This document shows positions 6,808-14,430 of a stretch of DNA of 44,990 nt, piece by piece (position 1 is the stretch's first letter; each line of letters begins with the position of its first letter). Under the pieces are notes generated by a model. The model was not told the DNA's origin. It did no database searches and worked only from the letters and a program-made list of their open reading frames with translations. Position numbers and translations under genes: made by a program. The DNA lies in the NCBI GenBank assembly GCA_017935145.1, contig JAGBIE010000017.1:1-44990 (forward strand). Reading direction: 5' to 3'. This DNA comes from Oscillospiraceae bacterium. Its GTDB lineage: Bacteria; Bacillota; Clostridia; Oscillospirales; Oscillospiraceae.

Positions 6808-7926
6808 ATGTTGACTGCAAAACGCATCTGCGCCCTTTTGTTGGCGCTTGTGATGGTCTTTGGCTTGGTAGCCTGCGGTGGCGAAGCACCAAAGGACAAC
6901 CCCGCAAATGACCCCGCACCCCAAGATCCCGTGGATCCCGCTCCTGCAGACCCTGTAGACCCTAACCCCATCACCCCCGCACCTGCAGATCCCGCTCCCA
7001 TCATCCCCGCCTCTCCCCTTACCATGAGCGATGAAGAGGTGCTCAAAGCCATTAACTATGACACCGTGACCACCCGTGGCATGTGCGGTGATAACCTCTA
7101 CTGGGCTTATAAAGATGGCGTTCTCACCATCACCGGCACGGGCGAGATGTATACCTATGGTCGTGGAAAAGACCCCAGCCCTTGGAGAGAGCAGGAACTT
7201 GACCCCATCCGCGTAGTCATCGGTGAGGGGGCAACTTCTATTGGTCCTTGCGCTTTTTATCAGATAGAAACTCTGGAAGCGGTCAGCGTGCCTCAAAGCG
7301 TTACAAATCTTGGTTTTGGCGCTTTTGAAAAATGCTCTGCGCTCAAATCCTTCACCATGCCCAATGCCAAGGAAGTGGGCACCAAGGTGTTCTGGAAATG
7401 CACCTCACTGGAAAGCGTAACCATCGGCGGTACGCTGGATCGGATTGCGGACAATTTCTGTAACGATTGCCCCAACCTAAAAACGGTTACTCTGTCGGAC
7501 AGCATCACCACCATCGGCGCCAGCGCTTTCCACACCTGCCCGAAACTGAGTAGCATCAATATGCCCAAGAATCTGCAAGTGATTCAAAGTAATGCCTTTG
7601 CCGGCTGCACCTCGCTCACCAAGGTCAATCTGCCCCAAAGCACCACACAGCTTTGGATGGGCGCATTTACGGGCTGCACCAGTTTGAGTGAGGTTACCGT
7701 GCCCGGCATAGTGAGAATCGCAGAGTATGTGTTCCAGGACTGCACTGCCCTGAAAGAAATCACTCTGCCTGCCACTGTAACCGAGTGCTATGGGCTTGGC
7801 AATTCCGGTATTGAGAAGGTCTATGTCCCTGCAAGTGTTTCCCTTGAAACCATCTCTGGATTGGTATTGAGCGCAGAAGCATACTTTGCAGAAGTTCACC
7901 CCGAAATCACGCTGATTCTCCAATAA
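6808..7926 (+). CDS. BspA-type leucine-rich-repeat lipoprotein
   Basis: This 372-residue protein begins with a lipoprotein signal peptide whose lipobox LVAC puts the acylated cysteine at about residue 23. An Asp/Pro/Ala-rich linker of about 45 residues follows. After a short domain with GVLTITGTGEM, about residues 130-330 carry repeats of the BspA or TpLRR type (AFYQIETLEAVSVPQSV, AFEKCSALKSFTMP and similar), each with a cysteine before the hydrophobic strand. Such proteins are displayed at the cell surface and often bind other proteins or host matrix; no ligand can be deduced here. The ATG at 6808 has AGAGAGGA upstream. A weak promoter (CTGGAA, 18 bp, TATACT at 6775-6780) precedes it. The gene is flanked by two copies of the same terminator. 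Confidence 0.86.
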   Translation: MLTAKRICALLLALVMVFGLVACGGEAPKDNPANDPAPQDPVDPAPADPVDPNPITPAPADPAPIIPASPLTMSDEEVLKAINYDTVTTRGMCGDNLYWAYKDGVLTITGTGEMYTYGRGKDPSPWREQELDPIRVVIGEGATSIGPCAFYQIETLEAVSVPQSVTNLGFGAFEKCSALKSFTMPNAKEVGTKVFWKCTSLESVTIGGTLDRIADNFCNDCPNLKTVTLSDSITTIGASAFHTCPKLSSINMPKNLQVIQSNAFAGCTSLTKVNLPQSTTQLWMGAFTGCTSLSEVTVPGIVRIAEYVFQDCTALKEITLPATVTECYGLGNSGIEKVYVPASVSLETISGLVLSAEAYFAEVHPEITLILQ

Positions 7927-7933
7927 GTGAAAC

Positions 7934-7968
7934 AAAAAGCACCCTGACAAAAGTCAGGGTGCTTTTTT
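7934..7968. terminator. Bidirectional terminator, copy 2 of a repeated hairpin
   Basis: It has the same stem and AAAA loop as 6696-6731. It lies between two convergent genes and has A- and T-runs on both sides. Confidence 0.92.
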
Positions 7969-7969
7969 G

Positions 7970-9502
7970 TTACTCTATGGGAATGGTAAACACCGCTTCG
8001 GGGATGTAGAGAGTGTTTTTTGCGATTTTTGTCGACCTTTGCGTGCTGTAAAGCCCCTTACAGTTGGTGTGGCGGATGAAGTGGGCTTTATCCGCAGAGG
8101 CAAAATCCACCCGCAGGCGCTGACCTTTTCTTAAGAGAAGCGCGTGTTCATCGAAGCAGAATTCTACCTCCACTTTTTCGTTAGGGGTATAGCCTCCCAA
8201 TTGGAACTGAAGGGAGAAAATATCGTCTCTTAGTCCCAAATCGCCTTTCTCCGTCTCCAAACTGACGCGGGCATAGAAGCAGGTGTCCTCACAATCGGAA
8301 GAGACGGGTAAGCGCAGGCGCATCTGCCCCTTCATGAGAGTATCTTCTGCCATGGGTGCGGTGTAGACCGTGACCACATCTTCCCGATTTTGCTTCTTTT
8401 GGAAGGATGTGCCACCAAAATTGGTGGAAAGTCCCCCCTCAAAGGAGGGGGCATCGGCAGGGTCGTAGGTGTAGGTGGTAGTTTTGCCCATCAAAGGCAG
8501 GGCGAGGGTCTTGGGAGCGCTGAAATCCTCGGTGGATTTCCACACATTTTCAAAAAGGGAGTAGTAGGTCACCTTGCCTTGGGGCACGGGGAAATCGCAT
8601 TTACCGCGGATGGCATCGCACCACAGAACTTCATAATCTGTGCCAAACTGCTCTTCCCGTTTGCCCTTGGGATAGCGGAAGGTCTCCTTTTCGAAGCCAT
8701 CGCCATGGTCATAGGGAGAGACCACAAGAGCAGATTTTTTCCTGCTTTCGGGGGACATATCCCGCCACATTTGGAACATGCCACCTACATAGACATCGTA
8801 AAAACCTGTGGAAAAGAGCATGGGAAAGGGCACATGGTCAGTGCAGTGTTCTTCCTCCGATTCTTTCCAGTAGTCATCGTTAGGGTCGGGGGCAAGGAGA
8901 GTTCTTTCAAAGTCCTCTGCCTTTTCTCCAAAAACGGATTTGGCAAAATCCGTCAGGGGTAGAATATCAAAGGAGGTTTCGGGGTCAAAGGTTTTTTCTT
9001 TTCGGTTTTTGGCTTTGTAATTTTCTACAAACCAGTCCCCATAAAGTCCCCGCTTAAAACAGCCGTTGCGGTAGCATTTGCGGTAACGGCTGATATCCTG
9101 CACAGCAAGGCAAGCGCCTTTGACATCGGGGGCAAAGGGGGCGGTGACATAGTGCACGGTGGCGGTGTAACTGGCACCACGGAGGAACAGTTCTCCATTA
9201 TAAAACTCCTGCTGGCGAATCCAGTCCTGCAACATGAGTCCATCCTTGCGCTCGTTCACCACAGGCACGAAATCCCCATGGCTTTTGCCCCGACCACGGC
9301 AGTGCTGATAAACAAGGGCATAGCCGTGTTCGATCCAAGTAGAAAAAATCTTTCCATAATGGGCGGGGATTTTCTCCTCCTCCCAGTTTTCATAGGCATC
9401 CACATAGGGACAGCGCATGATGACCGTGGGGAATTTGCCTGTTTCCGCAGGAAGCACCACGGCAGTAAACACGCCATCTAGATAGGTGTAGAAGGTTTTC
9501 AT
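7970..9502 (-). CDS. CocE/NonD family alpha/beta-hydrolase (X-Pro dipeptidyl-peptidase S15-like)
   Basis: This 510-residue protein has the two-part plan of the CocE/PepX S15 family. The N-terminal alpha/beta-hydrolase domain shows YQHCRGRGKSHGDF and a nucleophile motif GASYT, with the serine at about residue 116. SPYDHGDG lies near the expected catalytic histidine. The C-terminal jelly-roll domain (about 330-510) includes RLRLPVSSD and a block ending in RLRVDFASAD. Members hydrolyse esters, amides or X-Pro peptides; the substrate here is unknown. No signal peptide is seen, so it is probably cytoplasmic. The ATG at 9502 is chosen because a promoter lies just upstream (9536-9564). The open frame beyond it runs antisense to the next gene and is not coding. 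Confidence 0.85.
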   Translation of the reverse strand: MKTFYTYLDGVFTAVVLPAETGKFPTVIMRCPYVDAYENWEEEKIPAHYGKIFSTWIEHGYALVYQHCRGRGKSHGDFVPVVNERKDGLMLQDWIRQQEFYNGELFLRGASYTATVHYVTAPFAPDVKGACLAVQDISRYRKCYRNGCFKRGLYGDWFVENYKAKNRKEKTFDPETSFDILPLTDFAKSVFGEKAEDFERTLLAPDPNDDYWKESEEEHCTDHVPFPMLFSTGFYDVYVGGMFQMWRDMSPESRKKSALVVSPYDHGDGFEKETFRYPKGKREEQFGTDYEVLWCDAIRGKCDFPVPQGKVTYYSLFENVWKSTEDFSAPKTLALPLMGKTTTYTYDPADAPSFEGGLSTNFGGTSFQKKQNREDVVTVYTAPMAEDTLMKGQMRLRLPVSSDCEDTCFYARVSLETEKGDLGLRDDIFSLQFQLGGYTPNEKVEVEFCFDEHALLLRKGQRLRVDFASADKAHFIRHTNCKGLYSTQRSTKIAKNTLYIPEAVFTIPIE

Positions 9503-9535
9503 ATTTTCTTTCCCCCTTCCCAAAATCTTACTTTG

Positions 9536-9564
9536 AGTGTAGCACTTCCCTCCCCCTTTGGCAA
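9536..9564 (-). promoter_or_regulatory. Promoter for the CocE-like hydrolase
   Basis: On the minus strand, TTGCCA (9559-9564) and TACACT (9536-9541) are 17 bp apart, with a TGC extended -10 element. Confidence 0.65.
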
Positions 9565-9585
9565 GGCAAAATGCAGAAGTTGCAC

Positions 9586-9614
9586 TTGAACACCTGCGGG
9601 CAAAGTGGTAAAGT
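9586..9614 (+). promoter_or_regulatory. Promoter for the acyltransferase-like gene
   Basis: TTGAAC (9586-9591) and TAAAGT (9609-9614) are 17 bp apart, with a TGG extended -10 element. The -10 box is weak. Confidence 0.45.
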
Positions 9615-9643
9615 ATAGAAAGACAAAAGGAAGGTAATGCCCT

Positions 9644-10711
9644 ATGAAAACTCATTGGCTCACAAAAGAATACTACCTTGCAATGCAGGAAAAATATCAC
9701 TGCTGGCCACAGACCCTGCATCTCATGCTGGATGCCGTGGACGAAGTGACCGCATCGGAAGAACTGACCGCGCTTTTTTGGCGCATTGTAGAGGTTTTGG
9801 AAAACCCCGACAGTTGGGACGATTCCCTCCGTCTTCCCACGGAGTACCACATGATGGCGGCGCTGGCCTTTGGCGCATATATGCCAGGGATGGTGGAAGG
9901 ACTCATAGAAGACGGTTTTCCCAAGGAAGTTGCCATAAAAACCGCCCAAGAGATTGACACCGCTGTCATGGAAGCCGCCCTTTCCAACAAGGGAAAGCCT
10001 GGGCTGAGTTTGGACCTGATCAAGTGGTATCGGCGCTATCTCAAGAGAAACATGTTCCGCTTGGGGCGCTTTAGTTTTGAGCGCAGTTTCTTCTTTGACG
10101 GACATGTACAGGTGTTCCGCAACAAAAATGGCGAAGAAATCGCCTTCTCCTACGATATTGCCATCGGCGAAAATGGCGATGCTGCCGCCAACGGTGGCAC
10201 GGAAGCATTCTATGCGCGGGTGTGGGAGGAAGATGGCTACATCTGCGGGCATAAAATCGTTGACGGCAAGGCGCAAAAGGAAATCACCCACATTCCCAAG
10301 GCGGAGTGGACTTCCGTCCTCTGCTATGGTGATACGGTCATTCACATCCATGTGCCCTCTTTTGAGCCTTTCACCCCCGAATATATGGAAAAGTCCTATG
10401 CCGAGGGCATTGAGATGATTCGCAAAGTATGGAAGGATTTTCCCTTTACCGCCATTGTGGGGGTATCGTGGATTCTCAATCCTCGCCTGCACGAAATTCT
10501 CCGCCCCGATTCCAATCTCCTCTATTTCCAGCGCCACTACACCCCCTTCCCCGAGGCGGGCAATACAGAATCGGCACTGGAACTGGTGTTCTTTGACATC
10601 CCCGAGGACTTACACGATTTGCCCGAGAAAACTTCCCTCCAACGGAAACTCAAGGAGATGTATTTGGCAGGAGATGGGCTTTACACGGTATATTCCTATT
10701 GGATTTTGTAA
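9644..10711 (+). CDS. Acyltransferase-domain protein with GNAT_C-like fold (DUF5596 type)
   Basis: The product has 355 residues and no signal peptide or membrane span. The N-terminal helical part (LPTEYHMMAALAF, LIKWYRRYLKR) and the C-terminal part (GDTVIHIHVPSF, VGVSWILNPRL, SNLLYFQRHY) match my memory of the paired NAT_N and GNAT_C domains, also called DUF5596. Proteins of this type are predicted acyltransferases of unknown substrate. The histidines of IHIH and the SW motif are the most notable polar residues. AAGGAAGG (9627-9633) precedes the ATG at 9644. A HAD phosphatase follows 46 bp downstream with its own possible promoter. Family assignment is moderately sure; no function can be deduced. 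Confidence 0.65.
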   Translation: MKTHWLTKEYYLAMQEKYHCWPQTLHLMLDAVDEVTASEELTALFWRIVEVLENPDSWDDSLRLPTEYHMMAALAFGAYMPGMVEGLIEDGFPKEVAIKTAQEIDTAVMEAALSNKGKPGLSLDLIKWYRRYLKRNMFRLGRFSFERSFFFDGHVQVFRNKNGEEIAFSYDIAIGENGDAAANGGTEAFYARVWEEDGYICGHKIVDGKAQKEITHIPKAEWTSVLCYGDTVIHIHVPSFEPFTPEYMEKSYAEGIEMIRKVWKDFPFTAIVGVSWILNPRLHEILRPDSNLLYFQRHYTPFPEAGNTESALELVFFDIPEDLHDLPEKTSLQRKLKEMYLAGDGLYTVYSYWIL

Positions 10712-10727
10712 CAAACTGTGATAGAAT
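10699..10727 (+). promoter_or_regulatory. Promoter for the HAD phosphatase
   Basis: TTGGAT (10699-10704) and TAGAAT (10722-10727) are 17 bp apart. The element overlaps the end of the upstream gene. Confidence 0.5.
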
Positions 10728-10757
10728 GAGGAAAATCCCCCAAATGGAGGTGTGGTC

Positions 10758-11558
10758 ATGCCCAATAAACTGAATTTTAACAACATCAAAGGTTTTCTCT
10801 GCGATATGGACGGTGTCATCTACCACGGCAAGGAAATTCTCCCTGGTGTGGCGGAGTTCATCCAGTGGCTTCACGCAGAGGATAAAAAATATCTGTTCCT
10901 CACCAATAACTCAAGTTTCACCCCCCGTGAACTGCGCCAGAAACTGCTCCGTATGGGGCTGGATGTGACGGAAGACCATTTCTACACCAGCGCACTGGCT
11001 ACGGCAGAATTCTTAAAACGCCAAAATCCCGGTTGCAGTGCCTATGTCATCGGTGAAGCGGGGCTTTCTAACGCCCTGTACGATGCCGGCATCACCATGA
11101 ATGAGGTAGACCCCGACTACGTGGTGGTGGGTGAAGGCAAGACCTATTCTTTAGACACTCTGAACAAAGCCGTGGATTTGGTCATGAAGGGCGCAAAACT
11201 CATCGGCGCCAACCCCGATGTGTGCGGTCCTGTGGAAAACGGCATTGTGCCCGCCTGTGGCGCTTTAGTTGCCCCCATCGAAATTGCCACGGGCACAAAG
11301 GCATATTTCTGCGGTAAGCCCAATCCCCTTATGATGCGCACAGGTCTGCGCCTGCTGGGTTGCCACTCGGCAGAAGCCGTCATGGTGGGCGACCGCATGG
11401 ATACGGATGTAATTTCCGGTTTGGAAAGTGGCATGTCCACTGTGTTGGTACTCAGCGGTGTTTCTACTGTCGAGACCCCCAAGACCTTTGCCTACCGCCC
11501 CACGGTCATTTTAAATGGCGTGGGCGATATTGTGAAAGAAGCCCAAAAATCCAAATAA
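10758..11558 (+). CDS. HAD-superfamily IIA phosphatase (NagD/p-nitrophenyl phosphatase-like)
   Basis: The 266-residue protein carries the HAD motifs in order: the nucleophile CDMDGV (Asp at about residue 15 and Asp+2), TNNSSF (motif II), a lysine in CGKPNP (motif III) and GDRMDTDV (motif IV). The insertion between motifs II and III is the C2 cap typical of subfamily IIA. These enzymes dephosphorylate small phosphorylated metabolites, such as nucleotides, sugar phosphates or phosphoglycolate; the substrate is not predictable. The ATG at 10758 follows GGAGG at 10746-10750. The gene ends at a bidirectional terminator shared with the convergent flavoprotein gene. Confidence 0.9.
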   Translation: MPNKLNFNNIKGFLCDMDGVIYHGKEILPGVAEFIQWLHAEDKKYLFLTNNSSFTPRELRQKLLRMGLDVTEDHFYTSALATAEFLKRQNPGCSAYVIGEAGLSNALYDAGITMNEVDPDYVVVGEGKTYSLDTLNKAVDLVMKGAKLIGANPDVCGPVENGIVPACGALVAPIEIATGTKAYFCGKPNPLMMRTGLRLLGCHSAEAVMVGDRMDTDVISGLESGMSTVLVLSGVSTVETPKTFAYRPTVILNGVGDIVKEAQKSK

Positions 11559-11562
11559 CAGT

Positions 11563-11593
11563 AAAAAAACACCACCCGTTGGGTGGTGTTTTT
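11563..11593. terminator. Bidirectional terminator between convergent genes
   Basis: The stem AAAACACCACCC / GGGTGGTGTTTT has a GTT loop and A- and T-runs on both sides. Confidence 0.92.
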
Positions 11594-11602
11594 GTTTGTG
11601 GA

Positions 11603-12979
11603 TTATGTTGCAATTTTCTCCGCAATATCCCGTGCCACATGGACACCGCTGGCGGATGCGTGGGACAGGCTGTGGGTAATGCCACTGCCGTCACCGATGA
11701 TGTAAAGCCCTTTGTGTCGGCTTTCCAGTTTATCGCTGACTTCCACTTCCATGTTGTAGAACTTCACTTCCACACCATAGAGGAGGGTATCGTCATTGGC
11801 AGTGCCAGGGGCGATTTTATCCAGGGCGTAAATCATCTCAATAATGCCGTCCAACAGGCGCTTGGGAAGCACCAAGCTCAAATCGCCAGCGGTGGCATTG
11901 AGGGTAGGAGTGAGGAAAGAATCGCTCATGCGATGCTCCGTGGAGCGCCGACCGCGAATGAGATCCCCAAAGCGCTGAACCATGACGCCACCGCCCAGCA
12001 TGTTGCTCAGGCGCGCGATGGATTCGCCATAGCCGTTACTATCCTTAAAGGGCTCGGAGAAGTGCTTTGCTACCAAGAGAGCAAAGTTGGTGTTTTCCGT
12101 CTGCTTGGCGGGGTCTTCATAACTGTGGCCGTTGACGGTGACAATGCCGTTGGTGTTTTCATTGACCACCGCGCCACGAGGATTCATGCAGAAAGTACGC
12201 ACCAAATCGCCATATTTCTGGGTGCGGTAGAGGATTTTGCTCTCATACAGTTCGTCCGTCAAATGGGAGAACACTTCTGCAGGCAGTTCTACGCGCACAC
12301 CGATATCCACGCGGTTGGATTTGGTTTGAATCTTCAAATCACGGCAGACGGTTTCCATCCACTTACTGCCACTGCGACCCACGGACACGATGCATTTTTC
12401 GCAGGTAAAAGTGCCCTTGGCGCAGGTGATTTCATAACCACCATCCACCACACGGATGGATTCCACGGGGGTTTCAAAGAAGAATTCTACCCGTTCTTTC
12501 AGGTGCTCATAGAGATTTTCCAGCACCACATAGTTAATATCCGTGCCCAAGTGGCGCACAGAGGCATCCAGTAAATGCAGACCGTTTTGCAGGCACAGTT
12601 TCTTAAACTTAGAGCCTGCGGTGGAGTAGAGTTTCGTCCCTTCGCCACCATAGCGCAGGTTAATTTCATCCACATAGTGCATGAGATCCAGCGCCTGCTT
12701 TTTGCCGATGTATTCGTACAGCGTGCCACCAAAATCGTTGGTGATGTTATACTTGCCATCGGAAAAAGCGCCTGCGCCACCAAAGCCGTTCATGATGGAG
12801 CAGATGTTGCATCCAATGCAACTTTTGATTTTGTCCCCATCGATGGGGCAGTGGCGCTTGTGGAGAGGATGACCTGCATCAAAGACCGCCACTTTGAGAT
12901 TGGGATTCAGTTTTGTCAGTTCGTAGGCGGAAAAAATGCCGCCAGGACCTGCGCCAATAATCAGTACATCGTAATTCAT
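11603..12979 (-). CDS. FAD-dependent oxidoreductase/dehydrogenase
   Basis: This 458-residue protein begins with a classic FAD-binding fold (DVLIIGAGPGGIFSAYEL, residues 4-21). A cysteine cluster CPIDG...CIGCNIC lies around residues 45-60, and a glycine-rich segment (MNGFGGAGAFSDGKYN) follows. The C-terminus returns to FAD binding with GLYIIGDGSGIT. The family is found in anaerobes and annotated simply as FAD-dependent protein or dehydrogenase; the substrate is unknown. The cysteine cluster could bind an Fe-S centre. The start at 12979 has GGAGG upstream on the minus strand, and a near-consensus promoter lies at 13017-13045. It is monocistronic. Confidence 0.85.
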   Translation of the reverse strand: MNYDVLIIGAGPGGIFSAYELTKLNPNLKVAVFDAGHPLHKRHCPIDGDKIKSCIGCNICSIMNGFGGAGAFSDGKYNITNDFGGTLYEYIGKKQALDLMHYVDEINLRYGGEGTKLYSTAGSKFKKLCLQNGLHLLDASVRHLGTDINYVVLENLYEHLKERVEFFFETPVESIRVVDGGYEITCAKGTFTCEKCIVSVGRSGSKWMETVCRDLKIQTKSNRVDIGVRVELPAEVFSHLTDELYESKILYRTQKYGDLVRTFCMNPRGAVVNENTNGIVTVNGHSYEDPAKQTENTNFALLVAKHFSEPFKDSNGYGESIARLSNMLGGGVMVQRFGDLIRGRRSTEHRMSDSFLTPTLNATAGDLSLVLPKRLLDGIIEMIYALDKIAPGTANDDTLLYGVEVKFYNMEVEVSDKLESRHKGLYIIGDGSGITHSLSHASASGVHVARDIAEKIAT

Positions 12980-13016
12980 AGAAAAACCTCCATGGGGTTT
13001 TGTCGCATACATGGAG

Positions 13017-13045
13017 ATTATAGCATTTTGCCCGCCCAATTGCAA
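13017..13045 (-). promoter_or_regulatory. Strong promoter for the FAD oxidoreductase
   Basis: On the minus strand, TTGCAA (13040-13045) and TATAAT (13017-13022) are 17 bp apart, with a TGC extended -10 element. Confidence 0.85.
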
Positions 13046-13141
13046 GGGTAATGGGTGAGTCACACGAAAATCCATCTTTTTAGACGCAGTTTGTGCCGAA
13101 CCGAGGGGAACGATACCCATGCCATAGTGGGGATTTCCCTC

Positions 13142-13171
13142 TTGACAGAGCCTACCCCCTTGTGCTATGAT
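13142..13171 (+). promoter_or_regulatory. Strong promoter for tRNA-fMet
   Basis: Consensus TTGACA (13142-13147) and TATGAT (13166-13171) are 18 bp apart, with an extended TGC before the -10 box. The predicted start is about 20 nt upstream of the tRNA. Confidence 0.88.
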
Positions 13172-13198
13172 ATGTGGGCACTCAGGTGCACAGCATAT

Positions 13199-13275
<77 letters not shown>

Positions 13276-13280
13276 GATAA

Positions 13281-13317
13281 AAGAACAGTCACCCAACAGG
13301 GTGGCTGTTCTTTTTTT
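13281..13317 (+). terminator. Terminator of tRNA-fMet
   Basis: A 14-bp stem (13281-13294 with 13299-13312, one G:U pair) has an AACA loop and runs into seven T residues. Confidence 0.93.
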
Positions 13318-13334
13318 GTTGTAGGCTCGAATAG

Positions 13335-13372
13335 AAAAAGCCATGAAACGATTACCGTTTCATGGCTTTTTT
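13335..13372. terminator. Terminator of the MscS gene (bidirectional form)
   Basis: A 16-bp perfect stem AAAAAGCCATGAAACG / CGTTTCATGGCTTTTT has an ATTAC loop. It serves the minus-strand gene and backs up the tRNA terminator. Confidence 0.92.
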
Positions 13373-13388
13373 GTGTGAAATTCTATGT

Positions 13389-14192
13389 TTATTCTTTCAC
13401 CATGTGGACATTGACATGGGGGTAACTCATGGCGATGCCCTTCTGGTCGAAGGTGGGCTTGACGGCATCCATAATGTCAAAATACACCGTCCAGTAGTCA
13501 CCATTGGCGCACCATGCGCGGGCGGTATAGGTGATATCGTTAGCGCCGTATGCGCTCACATGCACCACGGGCATCAGATCCTCTTTTTTGTACACCAAGG
13601 GGTGATTTTGGAGCAGTTCCAGAAGCACTTCTTTGACTTTTTCCGTGTCATCATCGTAAGAGGCGCTGATGGAAAAGTCCACACGGCGGTTTGCTTCGCT
13701 GGAATAGTTCACAATGTTGGCATTGGCGATGGCGCTATTGGGAATCTGCACCAGTTTTTTATCGGGCGTGTCCAACTTGGTGTAGAACAGACCCACTTCC
13801 CGCACGGTGCCGGATTCGCCACCGGCATCCACAAAATCGCCAATTTGGAAGGGCTTGTTGGAGATGATTTGAATGCCACCAAAAACATTGGACAAGAAGC
13901 CTTGGATGGCCAAAGAGAAGGCAACGCCAACCACAGACAGTGCCGCCACCAAAGACGAAACGGCAACACCCAAACTGCCCAAGACGATAATGACGGCAAT
14001 AAACATCAGTAGTGCCTTCACAGCGACCCGCAGGATCTTATAAATGATCATGTCCATTTTGGACTTCTTGACCACGCGGTCAAAGAGCGCCAAAATCAGT
14101 TTGATGGCAATAAGACAGCCCACCACCAGCAAGGCAATAGATATGGCCTTGCCCACGGGAAATTTTTTGACAAATTCTAAAATTGCATCCAT
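13389..14192 (-). CDS. mscS: Small-conductance mechanosensitive channel (MscS family)
   Basis: The 267-residue protein matches the short, three-span MscS type. Hydrophobic helices lie at about residues 15-38, 58-80 and 82-105. The third includes the pore-lining glycine/alanine pattern (VGVAFSLAIQGFLSNVFGG). The beta domain follows with KPFQIGDFVD and VREVGLFYTKLDT, then IPNSAIANANIVNYS. The channel releases solutes on hypo-osmotic shock. The ATG at 14192 has AAAAAAGGAGG upstream on its strand, and a promoter lies at 14221-14249. It is a single-gene unit. Confidence 0.95.
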   Translation of the reverse strand: MDAILEFVKKFPVGKAISIALLVVGCLIAIKLILALFDRVVKKSKMDMIIYKILRVAVKALLMFIAVIIVLGSLGVAVSSLVAALSVVGVAFSLAIQGFLSNVFGGIQIISNKPFQIGDFVDAGGESGTVREVGLFYTKLDTPDKKLVQIPNSAIANANIVNYSSEANRRVDFSISASYDDDTEKVKEVLLELLQNHPLVYKKEDLMPVVHVSAYGANDITYTARAWCANGDYWTVYFDIMDAVKPTFDQKGIAMSYPHVNVHMVKE

Positions 14193-14220
14193 GTTGTTTT
14201 CCTCCTTTTTTGCTGGTTTT

Positions 14221-14249
14221 ATTATAAAAAATATGTAGAAAAAATGCAA
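14221..14249 (-). promoter_or_regulatory. Promoter for mscS
   Basis: On the minus strand, TTGCAT (14244-14249) and TATAAT (14221-14226) are 17 bp apart. Confidence 0.82.
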
Positions 14250-14316
14250 GTCATGAGAATACACAAAATGCACCATTTTTTGACATTTTTTACCCTTAGC
14301 AAAGCCCCGAAAAGCC

Positions 14317-14345
14317 TTGACTTTTGTAGATAAGATACTTATATT
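14317..14345 (+). promoter_or_regulatory. Promoter for the giant surface-protein operon
   Basis: TTGACT (14317-14322) and TATATT (14340-14345) are 17 bp apart. The leader to the ATG at 14431 is about 80 nt. Confidence 0.75.
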
Positions 14346-14372
14346 AGAATGTATACTGGAGTATTGTATTCT

Positions 14373-14407
14373 TTTGCCGTCTGAAGATGGCAAAGTTATG
14401 TTTTTTT
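14373..14407 (+). promoter_or_regulatory. Leader hairpin with T-run before the giant surface-protein gene
   Basis: A 9-bp stem TTTGCCGTC / GATGGCAAA (14373-14381, 14386-14394) has a TGAA loop. It is followed within six bases by seven T residues (14401-14407), still upstream of the start codon. It may be an attenuator or an RNA-stability element; no known riboswitch was recognised. Confidence 0.5.
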
Positions 14408-14430
14408 CATCACGAATGCAGGTGTCAAAC

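Noticed and set aside
9503..10537. N-terminal extension of the CocE-like hydrolase to 10537
   Set aside because: The extension is antisense to the acyltransferase-like gene and crosses the hydrolase's own promoter. The ATG at 9502 gives a normal family length.
11360..12574. A 404-codon open frame running through the HAD gene end and antisense to the FAD oxidoreductase
   Set aside because: It crosses a strong terminator and two well-supported genes, and its protein is rich in His and Gly as expected of antisense translation.
14373..14407. Cyclic-di-GMP or other known riboswitch in the surface-gene leader
   Set aside because: Only one simple hairpin is present; the conserved receptor bases of the known classes are absent. 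It is kept only as a possible attenuator.
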